Notes: generated by a model from the sequence alone, not told the origin. A stretch of DNA of 64,000 bases from Desulfonatronovibrio hydrogenovorans DSM 9292 (GCF_000686525.1 NZ_JMKT01000012.1:62001-126000), one strand, 5' to 3'. Counted from the stretch's first letter, positions 26,974 through 36,841 are shown. A program made the numbers and translations.

Positions 26974-27342
26974 TCAGACAGAAAAGCTGATCATGGGGCT
27001 GGAGTGGGCCAACAGGGCATGAAGCTGTTTCTCGTAGGCCTCTGCAGCCCATCTGGGCAGGGCTGTTCCTGAGGGGGAGTTGGCGGCAACCTCCTGAAAG
27101 GAGGCAACTTCCCTGGCCTGTTGGAGCACCTGGCTGAACTGTCTGGTCAGTTTCGGAGCTGGAGAAACCGTAACGTCCTGAGACTGATATTCTATTTTCA
27201 GGTTTTTCCACTGAAATCCCAGGCTCTTTTGGACGGAACCGGCCTGCTGGACTAAGCTGGTTCTTCGGCCCGAGGTCTTCCGGTCCACCAAGGCGTACTG
27301 TCCAACCGGGTTTTGAGAGGTAGTGCTGGTTATCAGGCTCAT
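26974..27342 (-). CDS. Hypothetical protein, 122 residues
   Basis: I do not recognise this gene. It is a soluble-looking, Gln/Ser-rich 122-residue protein with no membrane segment or cysteine motif. A helical middle (TRQFSQVLQQAREVASFQEV) precedes a stretch (LPRWAAEAYEKQLHALL) that looks like a conserved helix. It is divergent from nfnA and convergent with alaS. The Shine-Dalgarno is weak. Real coding is favoured by composition and by the otherwise empty 560-base gap, but not certain. Confidence 0.5.
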   Translation of the reverse strand: MSLITSTTSQNPVGQYALVDRKTSGRRTSLVQQAGSVQKSLGFQWKNLKIEYQSQDVTVSPAPKLTRQFSQVLQQAREVASFQEVAANSPSGTALPRWAAEAYEKQLHALLAHSSPMISFSV

Positions 27343-27447
27343 AAGCTCAAGGTTATTTTTCTGTGCAATACTTTATTTAACATATAACTCTTTGGCTGCT
27401 TCAGGCAAGTTCTTTTTCCTGGAGCGGACCGGAAATAGCTTGAAACG

Positions 27448-28287
27448 ATGATTAACAAGATACTTAAGAAAAGAATTCTGATTCCGGACCGGGTCAGTGA
27501 ACTGACTATTCATGCCCCGCATATTGCCAGAAATGCCCGGCCGGGTAATTTCGTGGTCCTTCGGCTTACCCCCACTGGTGAGCGTATTCCTCTGACCATA
27601 GCGGACAGAGATCCTGATAACGGGACAATAGTCATTGTTTATCTGGTCCTTGGCAAGTCAACAGCTCTTCTGGACACCTTTCAGGAAGGGGATATCATCC
27701 TGGATCTGTGCGGACCTTTGGGAAGGCCCACCGAGATAAGCAGGCAGGGCCAGGTGGTCTGCGTGGGGGGAGGAACTGGCATAGCAGCCATGCACCATAT
27801 TGCCAAGGGCAATTATGAAGCCGGTAACAGCGTGGTTTCGGTGATAGGGGCCAGAAGCAGGGACTTACTGCTTTTCAAGCCGGAGCTGGAAAAGATTTCA
27901 TCAAAAGTGCTGATTTCAACGGATGACGGCAGCCTTGGACATAAGGGCTTTGTGACCCAGGTCCTGGAGATGTTCCTCAAGGAAAACCCCGGGACTAGGG
28001 AAGTGGTGGCAGTGGGACCGGTGCCCATGATGAAGGCCGTGGCCAAGGTGACCAGTGCCTTTGAGGTCAAAACAGTGGTCAGCCTTAATTCCATCATGGT
28101 GGATGGCGTTGGGATGTGCGGGGCCTGCAGGGTGAGCGTGGCCGGAGAAACCAGGTTTGCATGTGTGGATGGACCGGAGTTTGATGCTTCCCAGGTTGAT
28201 TTCGATGAACTGATGAACCGGCTCAACGCCTTTAGATCTCAGGAAGAGTTGTCCATGAAACTGTTTAAGAAGAGCAACGTCAAATGA
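27448..28287 (+). CDS. nfnA: Ferredoxin:NADP oxidoreductase small subunit (NfnA/SudB-like)
   Basis: A 279-residue flavoprotein subunit related to dihydroorotate dehydrogenase electron transfer proteins. An FAD-binding beta barrel (about 1-100, ERIPLTIAD) is followed by an NAD(P)-binding domain (VVCVGGGTGIAAM). A C-terminal [2Fe-2S] site has Cys in GMCGACRVSV and FACVDGPEF. With the next gene it forms the NfnAB complex, which links NADH and ferredoxin to NADP by electron bifurcation, known from clostridia and sulfate reducers. The ATG overlap (ATGA) with nfnB shows coupling. Confidence 0.9.
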   Translation: MINKILKKRILIPDRVSELTIHAPHIARNARPGNFVVLRLTPTGERIPLTIADRDPDNGTIVIVYLVLGKSTALLDTFQEGDIILDLCGPLGRPTEISRQGQVVCVGGGTGIAAMHHIAKGNYEAGNSVVSVIGARSRDLLLFKPELEKISSKVLISTDDGSLGHKGFVTQVLEMFLKENPGTREVVAVGPVPMMKAVAKVTSAFEVKTVVSLNSIMVDGVGMCGACRVSVAGETRFACVDGPEFDASQVDFDELMNRLNAFRSQEELSMKLFKKSNVK

Positions 28288-29699
28288 CCAAGAAGAAAAA
28301 AGCCAAGATCAGTCCAAGGGTGAAGATGCCGATGCAGGATCCGGCCAAAAGGGGCAGGAATTTCACCGAGGTGGCCCTGGGTTATGAGCGTGAAATGGCT
28401 GTGAACGAGGCCAGAAGGTGCCTGCAGTGTAAAAAGGACACCTGCCGCAACGGCTGTCCGGTGGAGGTTGACTGCAAATCTTTCATCCGCTTGGTGGCTG
28501 AAGAGAATTTTGACCAGGCTTTCAGGGTGATCAAAGACACCAACAGTCTTCCTGCTATCTGCGGCCGGGTTTGTCCCCAGGAAAACCAGTGTGAAGGGAC
28601 CTGCAAGCTGCGACCAACTGGTCATCCTATTGCCATCGGGCGGCTGGAGCGGTTTGTGGCGGATAACTTTTACGCCCGGAATTCATGTGAACAGGAAACA
28701 GGTTTTCTGGAATGCGTCATGCCTGATGACAATCTCAAAGTAGCGGCTTTCGGATCCGGTCCCAGCAGCCTGACCCTGGCCGGTTTTCTGGCGGCCAGGG
28801 GAGTCAAAGTGACCATTTTTGAGGCCCTGCACCAGCCTGGTGGTGTCCTGACCTATGGAATCCCTGAGTTCAGGCTGCCGAAATCAGTGGTCCAGCGGGA
28901 AGTGGAATCCCTGGAGCACCTGGGGGTCGAATTTAAATGCAATTTTGTGGGTGGCATGAGTATAACCATGGAGGAGCTGTTTTCCCAGGGTTGCAAGGCG
29001 GTTTTTATTGGGGTGGGAGCAGGTCTGCCCAGATTTTTGAGCCTGCCCGGAGAAAACCTGGTGGGGGTCTATTCGGCCAATGAGTATCTGACCAGGGTCA
29101 ACCTTATGCACGGGTATAAATTTCCTGAATACGATACTCCAGTTCCCAAGGGCAAGAGGGTCACAGTGTTCGGAGGAGGCAATGTGGCCATGGATGCAGC
29201 CAGGACCGCTTATCGACTAGGAGCTTCCAGTGTAAAGGTGGTTTACCGCCGGACCAAAGGAGAAATGCCGGTCCGCCGGGAAGAGCTGGAGCATGCTCTG
29301 GATGAAGGGATTGAGCTGGAAATCCTGGCTTCACCCCTGTCTTTTCATGGAGATGAAGCGGGCAGCCTGCAAAAAGTTCTCCTTCAGAAGATGGAACTGG
29401 GAGAAGCAGACCAGAGTGGACGCCGACGGCCTGTGCCCTTGAAAGGGCAGGAGTTGGAGCTGGAAACCGATCTGGCGATTATAGCTGTGGGTACCGGGGC
29501 CAACAGGGTTCTGACCCAGACCACTCCAGGTCTGAAGCTTAACAAATGGGGCAACATTGAAGTCAACCCTTCCACAGGCGAAACCAATATGCCCATGGTC
29601 TTTGCCGGGGGGGACATTGTTACTGGAGCGGCCACAGTGGTGGAGGCCATGGGAGCAGGCAGGACTGCAGCCAGGGAAATCCTGAAAAGGCTTAAATAG
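28284..29699 (+). CDS. nfnB: Ferredoxin:NADP oxidoreductase large subunit (NfnB/GltA-type)
   Basis: A 471-residue FAD/NADPH protein of the glutamate-synthase small-subunit family. N-terminal [4Fe-4S] cysteines lie in CLQCKKDTCRNGCPVEVDC and CGRVCPQENQCEGTC. A Rossmann FAD site (AAFGSGPSSLTLAGFLAARG) and an NADPH site (VFGGGNVAMDAARTA) follow, with the C-terminal FAGGDIVTGAATVVEAMGAG. No glutamate synthase large subunit is nearby, and the partner nfnA overlaps by four bases, so NfnB is the better call than GltD. Confidence 0.9.
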   Translation: MTKKKKAKISPRVKMPMQDPAKRGRNFTEVALGYEREMAVNEARRCLQCKKDTCRNGCPVEVDCKSFIRLVAEENFDQAFRVIKDTNSLPAICGRVCPQENQCEGTCKLRPTGHPIAIGRLERFVADNFYARNSCEQETGFLECVMPDDNLKVAAFGSGPSSLTLAGFLAARGVKVTIFEALHQPGGVLTYGIPEFRLPKSVVQREVESLEHLGVEFKCNFVGGMSITMEELFSQGCKAVFIGVGAGLPRFLSLPGENLVGVYSANEYLTRVNLMHGYKFPEYDTPVPKGKRVTVFGGGNVAMDAARTAYRLGASSVKVVYRRTKGEMPVRREELEHALDEGIELEILASPLSFHGDEAGSLQKVLLQKMELGEADQSGRRRPVPLKGQELELETDLAIIAVGTGANRVLTQTTPGLKLNKWGNIEVNPSTGETNMPMVFAGGDIVTGAATVVEAMGAGRTAAREILKRLK

Positions 29700-29884
29700 T
29701 CCTGACGGATAGGCTGTTTCTTGAAAACCAAGTTCTTTTCTGTCTGTTAATTCAACAGGCAGCAAATCAGTGCAGCCAGATTGACTGAAGTCCAGGCAAG
29801 GGGGCTTGGTCAATGCGGGCAAAGAGCTGGACAACTGCTTATCCACTGTTTTTCAACCCTTAAATTCTTGGTATCGACATTTAT

Positions 29885-30712
29885 ATGACACAGGTTATCG
29901 GCGTAAAATTCAGGGATCAGGGTCAGGTATATTATTTTCAGGCCAGTCCCTTTGTTGTGGCCAGGGGTGATTCGGTCATTGTCAAGACCGAAGAGGGACT
30001 GGGTCTGGCTAAAGTGGTGCTGGTCAGGGACACCCTTCCTGAAGGTTTTACACCGGACCAGCTCAAGCCCATCTTCAGGCTGGCCAATGAAGATGATGTC
30101 AAAAGCCAGCAGGACAATCAGAAACTGGCCAGAGAGGCATTCAGCTACTGCAGGGAGTGCATAAGGTCCAGGAAGCTGGATATGAAGCTGGTGGATGTGG
30201 AGGTCTATTTTGACCGGAGCAAGATCCTTTTTTATTTTACTGCCCCTGGCCGGGTGGATTTCAGGGAGTTGGTAAAGGATCTGGTCAGGGTTTACAAGAC
30301 CAGGATCGAACTCCGCCAGATAGGGGTGCGCCATGAAACTCAGATGGTGGGTGGCCTGGGCAATTGCGGTCAGGTATGCTGCTGCCGGAGGTTCATGCGT
30401 CATTTTGAGCCGGTGACCATCAAGATGGCCAAGGATCAGAACCTGTTCCTCAATCCGGCTAAAATCTCCGGGGTCTGCGGGCGCCTTTTGTGCTGCCTGA
30501 ATTTTGAACAGGAAAACTATGCCCGGTTTCAGAAAAAGATTCCCAAACTGGGCAAACGGTACAAAACAGACCAGGGCTATTTAAGGGTAATCCGGGCCAA
30601 TCTTTTCCGAGACTCCCTTACTGTTCTCAATGAAGACGGGGCAGAAAAGGAGATTCCCCTGACCGAGTGGCATGAATTGATCAAGAGACAGCACAGAAAC
30701 AGGGATGACTAG
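29885..30712 (+). CDS. ricT: PSP1-domain protein (RicT/YaaT-like)
   Basis: A 275-residue PSP1 C-terminal domain protein. The cysteine-rich stretches CGQVCCCRRF (about 160-169) and CGRLLCCLNFE (about 198-208) are the hallmark of RicT (YaaT), which in Bacillus carries Fe-S clusters and assists RNase Y-dependent RNA maturation. Its role in an RNase J-bearing Gram-negative is unproven. It is 19 bases upstream of metG, a pairing common in this phylum. Confidence 0.85.
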   Translation: MTQVIGVKFRDQGQVYYFQASPFVVARGDSVIVKTEEGLGLAKVVLVRDTLPEGFTPDQLKPIFRLANEDDVKSQQDNQKLAREAFSYCRECIRSRKLDMKLVDVEVYFDRSKILFYFTAPGRVDFRELVKDLVRVYKTRIELRQIGVRHETQMVGGLGNCGQVCCCRRFMRHFEPVTIKMAKDQNLFLNPAKISGVCGRLLCCLNFEQENYARFQKKIPKLGKRYKTDQGYLRVIRANLFRDSLTVLNEDGAEKEIPLTEWHELIKRQHRNRDD

Positions 30713-30731
30713 AAGCAGGAGGCTTATCTAA

Positions 30732-32645
30732 TTGAATCCGTTTTTTATTTCAACGCCAATTTACTACGTCAATGCCAAGCCTCATCTGGGTCACGCCTAT
30801 ACCACCATTGTGGCTGACAGCGTAAATAGGATCCATAAGCTCCAGAACAAACCGACCTTTTTCCTTACAGGCACAGACGAGCACGGGGATAAGATCGTTG
30901 AGGCTGCAGCCAAGAACAACCAGACTCCAGAAGAATATGTGGACAGGATAAGCGCCCTTTTCAGGGAGACCTGGCCAGGACTTGAAATCCAGCCGGACAG
31001 GTTCATCAGGACCACTGATCCAAAACATAAGAAGTGCGTCCAGGATATTCTGCAGAAGGTCTATGACAATGGAGATATCTACTTTGGTGAATACGGCGGC
31101 CATTACTGCTTTGGATGCGAACGCTTCTACACAGACAAGGAACTCAAGGACGGGCTGTGTCCGGATCACCTGGAAAAACCCAAGTTTATCCAGGAAAAAA
31201 ATTATTTCTTCCGGATGAAAAAGTATCTGGAGCCTTTAAGGGAGCACATCCAGAACAACCCGGACTTTATCCGTCCGGAAAGATATCGCAATGAAGTCCT
31301 GGGCATGCTGGGCGAAGAGCTCAGCGACCTTTGCATATCAAGGCCCAAGACCAGGCTGACTTGGGGCATTGAACTGCCCTTTGATCAGGATTATGTCACC
31401 TATGTCTGGTTTGACGCCTTGATTAACTATGTTTCGGCCCTTGACTGGCCTGACGGTGATGACTTTAAAAATTACTGGAGCGGAGCCCACCATCTGGTGG
31501 CCAAGGATATCTTAAAGCCTCACGCTGTTTTCTGGCCCACCATGCTCATGTCTGCCGGAATTCCTCTGTACAAGAGCCTCAGGGTCCACGGCTACTGGAC
31601 CATCAGAGAGACCAAGATGTCCAAGAGTCTGGGCAATGTTGTGGAACCCATGGCCATGAAGGAGAAATACGGCCTGTCAGCATTCAGGTATTTTCTCCTG
31701 AGGGAGATGCAGTTCGGACTGGATGCCTCATTTTCCGAAGAGGCCCTGGTTGGCAGGCTTAATGCCGACCTGGCCAATGACCTGGGCAATCTGACCAACC
31801 GGGTCCTGGCCATGACCCACAAGTATTTTAAGGGTCAGGTTCCTGAAGCAGTGGAGCCAGACTCCAGGGACCGGGAGACCATGGATCTGGGAGTCGAGTG
31901 CTTTGGTGACTATGTCCGGCTCTTTGAGAACTTTGAGTTTGCCAAGGCCCTGTCCAGGCTGTGGGTCTTTGTGAGTCATCTGAACAAGTACGTGGACCAG
32001 AGTGCTCCCTGGGCTCTGTTCAAAGAAAAGGAAACGGTCCGGTTGCAGACAGTAATGTACGTACTTCTGGAAGGCCTTCGCAAGATAGCATTGCATTTAT
32101 GGCCTGTCATGCCTGGAGCATCAGAGCAAATTATGGAGCAGCTTGGCCAGCCCTTTGATCTGCAGGTTGCCGATCTGGGCGCAGAAACAAGCCATTGGCA
32201 GGGTCTGGTCCCTGGAACCCTGGTGGCCAGGAAATCCAATCTGTTTCCCCGGGTGGACCTGGACCAGGGGGCTGAAAAGGACCTGAAAGATAGCCAGCAA
32301 GGAGAACAGGCCAGAGAGCCGGAAGTAAGTTTTGAAGACTTTCAAAGACTGAAGCTGGTTACCGGCAGGGTTGTCAAGGCTGACAAAGTCAAGGGGGCTG
32401 ACAAGCTTTATCTCCTCCTAGTGGATATCGGGGAGGACAGGCCCAGGCAGATAGTGGCCGGGCTGGCGGATTTTTATTCACCCCAGGATCTGGAAAACAG
32501 ACAGGTGGTTGTCCTGGCCAACCTGGCCCCTAAAAAGATCCGCGGGGTCAAGTCCAGGGGTATGGTCCTGGCTGTGCGGCACGGCCGGGAGATGGCCCTG
32601 CTCAAGGCTGATCCTGAAACTTTGCCTGGAAACAAGGTCAGTTAG
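30732..32645 (+). CDS. metG: Methionyl-tRNA synthetase
   Basis: A 637-residue class I synthetase. HLGHAYTT is the HIGH motif, KMSKSLGN the KMSKS loop, and CFGCERFYTDKELKDGLCPDH a zinc knuckle. An anticodon-binding helical domain and a C-terminal EMAP/Trbp111-type tRNA-binding domain (about 535-637, FQRLKLVTGRVVKADKVKGADKL) follow. It starts at TTG 30732 after AGGAGG (30717-30722); no ATG or GTG fits better because NPFFISTPIYYVNAKPHLGH begins directly. Confidence 0.95.
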   Translation: MNPFFISTPIYYVNAKPHLGHAYTTIVADSVNRIHKLQNKPTFFLTGTDEHGDKIVEAAAKNNQTPEEYVDRISALFRETWPGLEIQPDRFIRTTDPKHKKCVQDILQKVYDNGDIYFGEYGGHYCFGCERFYTDKELKDGLCPDHLEKPKFIQEKNYFFRMKKYLEPLREHIQNNPDFIRPERYRNEVLGMLGEELSDLCISRPKTRLTWGIELPFDQDYVTYVWFDALINYVSALDWPDGDDFKNYWSGAHHLVAKDILKPHAVFWPTMLMSAGIPLYKSLRVHGYWTIRETKMSKSLGNVVEPMAMKEKYGLSAFRYFLLREMQFGLDASFSEEALVGRLNADLANDLGNLTNRVLAMTHKYFKGQVPEAVEPDSRDRETMDLGVECFGDYVRLFENFEFAKALSRLWVFVSHLNKYVDQSAPWALFKEKETVRLQTVMYVLLEGLRKIALHLWPVMPGASEQIMEQLGQPFDLQVADLGAETSHWQGLVPGTLVARKSNLFPRVDLDQGAEKDLKDSQQGEQAREPEVSFEDFQRLKLVTGRVVKADKVKGADKLYLLLVDIGEDRPRQIVAGLADFYSPQDLENRQVVVLANLAPKKIRGVKSRGMVLAVRHGREMALLKADPETLPGNKVS

Positions 32646-32650
32646 ATTCA

Positions 32651-32672
32651 GGCAAACATAGTGATGTTTGCC
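32651..32672 (+). repeat. Perfect 9-bp hairpin between metG and the nitroreductase gene
   Basis: GGCAAACAT, loop AGTG, ATGTTTGCC. It starts five bases after the metG stop and ends nine bases before the AAGGAG of the next gene. No T-run follows, so it is not an intrinsic terminator. It could be a processing or stability element. Confidence 0.5.
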
Positions 32673-32692
32673 CAAAAAGAAAGGAGTTGTGC

Positions 32693-33202
32693 ATGGAAAC
32701 CATTGAAGCCATCCTGACCCGCAGGAGCATCCGCAAATACAAAGACCAGCCGGTTTCTCCCCAGGATGTCCAGGTCCTTCTGGAGGCAGCCATGAGCGCC
32801 CCGTCAGCTGGGAACGCCCAGCCCTGGCAGTTTGTGGTCATCACCAGCCGGGATACCCTGGATGCCATTCCATCCTTTCATCAATACTCACGGATGCTTT
32901 TGCAGGCCCCTTTGGCCATCCTGGTATGCGGAGACCTGGAACGGGAGAAATTCAAGGGCTATTGGGTGCAGGACTGTTCAGCTGCCACTCAGAATATCCT
33001 TCTGGCAGCCCATGATCTGGAACTGGGCGCGGTCTGGCTGGGTATTTATCCGGAAAAGATCAGAATAAACGGAATGCGCCGTCTTCTTAATCTGCCGGAC
33101 ACGATCATGCCTTTATCTCTGGTATCCATTGGCTATCCTGACCAGCCCTGGGGACGGGCTGACCGTTTTGACCCTGCCAGGGTTCATTATGATAAATGGT
33201 GA
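32693..33202 (+). CDS. Nitroreductase-family flavoprotein
   Basis: A 169-residue FMN-dependent NAD(P)H oxidoreductase. The family N-terminus RRSIRKYKDQPV and the FMN contact stretch MSAPSAGNAQPWQFVVI are clear. ELGAVWLGIYPE and LVSIGYPDQPWG mark the C-terminal half. AAGGAG six bases upstream selects the ATG at 32693 over a GTG at 32687. The substrate cannot be told from sequence. It is short compared with NfsA/NfsB (about 215-240) and typical of the anaerobe subgroup. Confidence 0.85.
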   Translation: METIEAILTRRSIRKYKDQPVSPQDVQVLLEAAMSAPSAGNAQPWQFVVITSRDTLDAIPSFHQYSRMLLQAPLAILVCGDLEREKFKGYWVQDCSAATQNILLAAHDLELGAVWLGIYPEKIRINGMRRLLNLPDTIMPLSLVSIGYPDQPWGRADRFDPARVHYDKW

Positions 33203-33240
33203 TTTGTTTTGAAAACCAGACCGCCATGGCTGATTGAAGA

Positions 33241-33978
33241 TCAGTCAAGGCCGATGCCGGATCTGAAGAGCATATCCAGGTAAAGGGGGGCCAGGGCTGC
33301 TGTTTCCCAGCGCAGGACCTTGGGCCCCAGAGTCAGACATGTAAAGCCGGCATCAACCAGGGCTTCCACCTCTGCATTGTCCAGTCCTCCTTCTGGACCG
33401 ACCACTACTATTTTCTCTTCAGGCTTTTGTTCAAGATAGTAATTCATCAGGGATTTTTGTTTTTCTTCTTCCCATAACAGAAGTTTGGACTCTATCTTAC
33501 GGGAATGATTGATCAGTTCGTCAACCCCGTGGTGAAAAAACGTTGTTTCCGGAATCCAGGGGTTCTGACTCTGCTTGGCTGCAGCAATGATTTTTCCTTG
33601 CCAGTTGTCCTGACTCGCCTCTCTGGTCCTGCCCTGGCTGCGTCTGGCCTGCCAGAGGATTATCCTCCACACCCCCAGTTCCACTGCCTTTTCCAGAAGC
33701 CAGGAGCGCCTGAAGCCCTTGTTCCAGGCCAGGGCAAGGTGAATCTTGCTTTGGGGCTCGGCCCAGGTTCTGGTATGTTCCAAATCCAGGAGGACATGGT
33801 TTTTAGCGACTTTCCTGACCCGAAACATCCCTTCCCGTCCCTGGCCATCAATAAGTCTGATTTTCCGGCCGGCCTCGATCCTCAGGACCCTGGACAGGTG
33901 GTGGGCTTCGCCTTGCTCAAGTCTGTATGGCTCCTGCCATTTTTCAGGACCCAGAAAAAAGGTAGGCGGGTTGAACAT
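33241..33978 (-). CDS. rsmE: 16S rRNA m3U1498 methyltransferase RsmE
   Basis: A 245-residue SPOUT-fold methyltransferase that methylates U1498 of 16S rRNA. An N-terminal PUA-like domain (HHLSRVLRIEAGRKI) precedes the SPOUT knot with VVGPEGGLDNAEVEAL and LGPKVLRWETAALAPL. The length is usual. It follows gcvT by three bases on the same strand and ends convergently with the nitroreductase gene. Confidence 0.93.
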   Translation of the reverse strand: MFNPPTFFLGPEKWQEPYRLEQGEAHHLSRVLRIEAGRKIRLIDGQGREGMFRVRKVAKNHVLLDLEHTRTWAEPQSKIHLALAWNKGFRRSWLLEKAVELGVWRIILWQARRSQGRTREASQDNWQGKIIAAAKQSQNPWIPETTFFHHGVDELINHSRKIESKLLLWEEEKQKSLMNYYLEQKPEEKIVVVGPEGGLDNAEVEALVDAGFTCLTLGPKVLRWETAALAPLYLDMLFRSGIGLD

Positions 33979-33981
33979 GGG

Positions 33982-35064
33982 TTACTGGTCCGTCTTTATC
34001 CTGGCTGTACCCTTGTAAAAAGGCAGGGCTGATTTTTCAGCCTCCAGGCAGATCCTGTCCTTTTGGATGAAGAACCTGTCCCTGGAGACATATTCTTTGC
34101 TGATGTAGGCCAGGGCGATGCAGTGGCCAAGGGAAGGGGCAAAAGAGCCGCTGGTGATGATGCCGGCCTGCTGACCGTCCGCCAGAACCAGATCCCCTTT
34201 TCTGGGGGTTCTGCGTCCCTGGATGACCAGCCCGGTCAGTCTTTCCTGGACATGATGAGCCTTTTCCCTGCCCAGATATCTGGACTGGGACTTGAGGACG
34301 GACTCGTATCCGGCTTCAGCAGGGGTGTGCTGCTGGTCCAGATCTTGTCCGTAAAGAGGCAGTCCGGCTTCAAGGCGCAGGGTGTCCCTGGCTCCCAGCC
34401 CGGCTGGCTTGACTGATTCAATTTTTAAAAGCAGATCCCATATCCCGGCAGTGCCCTCCCAGGGTATGTAGAGTTCATATCCCAGCTCTCCGGTATAACC
34501 GGTCCGGCTTACCAGGATTTCCATTCCAGCCATCATGGTCTTTCGAAAGCAAAAGAACCTGAGGTCTTTCCAGTTCTGTCCGGTTGCCTTTTCAAGGACA
34601 TTCAAAGAGGCAGGTCCCTGCAGGTCAAGCTTGCCGGTCTGCATGGTCAGGTCGGTTATTCTGACTGCTGAAGACAAATTGCTTTTGAGGTGGACAAAGT
34701 CGTTCTGTTTGCGGGAGGCATTGACCACCAGCATGAACTTGTCCTGTTCAAGGGGATAGATGATCAGATCGTCCTGGATGGTCCCCTGGCCTGACAAGAT
34801 GAAGCCGTAAACGCATCTTCCAGGAGGAGTGTTTTCCAGGTCATGGGTGACCAGCCTGCCCAGTTCCTCCCTGGCACCCGGGCCGGAGACCATGAATTCG
34901 CCCATGTGGCAGGTGTCGAACAGCCCGGCCAGGGTCCTTGTATGCTGATGTTCAGCAATTATTCCCTGATACTGAATGGGCATTTCCCACCCTGCAAAGG
35001 GGGCGGTTCTGGCGCCAAGCTGCTGATGGATTTCAAAAATAGGAGTGTGGTGGATATGGGCCAT
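33982..35064 (-). CDS. gcvT: Aminomethyltransferase (glycine cleavage T protein)
   Basis: A 360-residue tetrahydrofolate-dependent aminomethyltransferase of the glycine cleavage system. The N-terminus (TPIFEIHQQLGARTAPFAGWEMPIQY) is typical. A folate-binding region, GYTGELGYELYIP and LGARDTLRLEAGLPLYGQDL follow, plus the C-terminal barrel (TSGSFAPSLGHCIALAYI). gcvH and gcvP are not adjacent, so it stands alone here between an unrecognised gene and rsmE. A related folate-dependent enzyme is possible but less likely. Confidence 0.9.
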   Translation of the reverse strand: MAHIHHTPIFEIHQQLGARTAPFAGWEMPIQYQGIIAEHQHTRTLAGLFDTCHMGEFMVSGPGAREELGRLVTHDLENTPPGRCVYGFILSGQGTIQDDLIIYPLEQDKFMLVVNASRKQNDFVHLKSNLSSAVRITDLTMQTGKLDLQGPASLNVLEKATGQNWKDLRFFCFRKTMMAGMEILVSRTGYTGELGYELYIPWEGTAGIWDLLLKIESVKPAGLGARDTLRLEAGLPLYGQDLDQQHTPAEAGYESVLKSQSRYLGREKAHHVQERLTGLVIQGRRTPRKGDLVLADGQQAGIITSGSFAPSLGHCIALAYISKEYVSRDRFFIQKDRICLEAEKSALPFYKGTARIKTDQ

Positions 35065-35113
35065 GAATTTTTCCTTCAGCCGGCTGATTCAAAAATTGGG
35101 TCTTTCAGCCCGC

Positions 35114-36841
35114 TTAACTGGAGAAGTGTCTTTCCAGCTTGACTTTTCTAATTGATTTCAGTTCGTCCAGCAGGGAAACCATCCGTCCGTAATGCTTTCT
35201 TACTTCAAGACCATAGTCAGTCAAGTCTTCTTCCTGTTTTTCCTTAATGTAATTCTTGATCAGGTATCTGTCGTTGGAAATTTTTTCAGCAAGATAGATG
35301 GTCCTGGCAACTATTTCGTCAAAATAGTTGACAAGTTCAAACTTGAGGTCGGTCAGGATTTCATTGGTGTGTTCCAGCATGGAAAGATAGTTGATCTTTT
35401 TCCCGGCATATCTTTTATCCATCAGGTCCTGAAGAATGCGTATTTTCCGGGCCTGTCTGATATAGCTGTATTTATTCCAGACTTCCTGGTAAAGCCTGTA
35501 CAGGTCATTGAAGTGGTCGTAATTATTCGGCTCCAGGAGATAGTTGTCCAGGACCCTGGTCACGCCGGCATAAAATTCGTCGGAATATCCGATGATCCGT
35601 CTCTGGTGCTTTCCCAGCCAGGCAAACAGGAATTTGAGTCTTTTTTCGTGGGTGTCGGTGTTTTCGATGATCTCCCGCTTGTACTTAATTCTCCCGCTGT
35701 ATTCACCCTTGACAATATCGTTGAGTTTCAGGGTCATGTAGGAGGTATCGCTGATAATGTTCAGGGCGGTGCACACCTCACCGGTGAGGGGGTGGATCAC
35801 CTCCTGACGGTGAATGGAAAGGGCTCTTTCCTCCCGGACATTATTGGGATCGTATCTGTGCTGCCGGTACTTGACCCTTAAAATCACGGCCTTTTTTCTC
35901 TCATCCACATAGAAGTTGTTTTCCCTGAGGAATTTTAGGGTATCCTTTTTTTTGGTTTCCACCCTGACCAGCGCCAGCTTTTCCAGAGCAGGATAGAATT
36001 TCTGCTCTCCTGTGGAATAGAGTGTGGTGATGGTTCGATCGGTCTGACCCAGGGCCCGGATGAGGAAATGTTCACCTATCTTGAACAGGCGTCTGGCAAA
36101 GAGGGCGGCTGAAGTCCTTCTTTCAGAGACTACTGGATATCCGTAAAGCTCCATGAGAAACTGGTATACAAAAGTTCTGTTTAATTCATAAGTCAGATTA
36201 TCGTTGGGCTTGAATTTTTTGATCCTCAGGCCGAACCTCTTGAGTTCAGGGTCCAGGTCAGAAGGAAATGAAGCATAGACTCCAGCCAGATAAAAATCGC
36301 TTCTGGCGTTCATCCCCAGAACATGTCCCCGGTCCATGTTCAGGATGTAATCAAGGATCAGGGGATAATTGGTCAGCTCAGAAAGGTCCTTTTGAGAAAA
36401 ATTTTCTTTAAAGTCATCCTGAAGGATTTTGGGAAGCCGGCTCTGAAAGACGGCCAGGTTGTTCTGATGGGTGGCATCAAAAAGAGGGCAGGATTCTCCT
36501 TCGTGCCTGATGATTTCCTCCCAGCAGTTATGGATGATATCAAACTGAAATATTTCGTTGAAATACTCAATTGGCCTGGCAAAGGCCACCAGGCTGAATC
36601 CTGGAAGATTCTCATATTCAAACAGGTCTGACTCAAAGGAGGGCAGAAGCTCCCTGGCTTCCACCAGGGGGTAGTTTTTGGTCTGGAAAAAAGGCCTGAG
36701 CAGACACTGTCTGATGTGGATGGTGTCCAGATATTTTTTTAGTCCGAATATATTGTTGATTTTGAATTTTGGAATAGGTAACCTTTTATCAATCCAGTCG
36801 TAGGATTGGGATTCTGTAAAAAATTCATCCCATTTTTTCAC
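35114..36841 (-). CDS. Unrecognised 575-residue protein
   Basis: I do not recognise this protein. It starts at GTG 36841 ([16 protein letters not shown]). It is soluble, rich in Tyr, Phe, Arg and Lys, without signal peptide, transmembrane helix, Walker motif or cysteine cluster. A central basic segment (about 250-330, [20 protein letters not shown]) precedes a beta-rich part with [12 protein letters not shown] and a long helical C-terminal third (about 430-575). The last third could be coiled coil. Its codon use looks like its neighbours'. It heads a minus-strand unit with gcvT (49-base gap) and rsmE, driven by a good promoter at 36897-36925. Confidence 0.8.
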   Translation of the reverse strand: MKKWDEFFTESQSYDWIDKRLPIPKFKINNIFGLKKYLDTIHIRQCLLRPFFQTKNYPLVEARELLPSFESDLFEYENLPGFSLVAFARPIEYFNEIFQFDIIHNCWEEIIRHEGESCPLFDATHQNNLAVFQSRLPKILQDDFKENFSQKDLSELTNYPLILDYILNMDRGHVLGMNARSDFYLAGVYASFPSDLDPELKRFGLRIKKFKPNDNLTYELNRTFVYQFLMELYGYPVVSERRTSAALFARRLFKIGEHFLIRALGQTDRTITTLYSTGEQKFYPALEKLALVRVETKKKDTLKFLRENNFYVDERKKAVILRVKYRQHRYDPNNVREERALSIHRQEVIHPLTGEVCTALNIISDTSYMTLKLNDIVKGEYSGRIKYKREIIENTDTHEKRLKFLFAWLGKHQRRIIGYSDEFYAGVTRVLDNYLLEPNNYDHFNDLYRLYQEVWNKYSYIRQARKIRILQDLMDKRYAGKKINYLSMLEHTNEILTDLKFELVNYFDEIVARTIYLAEKISNDRYLIKNYIKEKQEEDLTDYGLEVRKHYGRMVSLLDELKSIRKVKLERHFSS

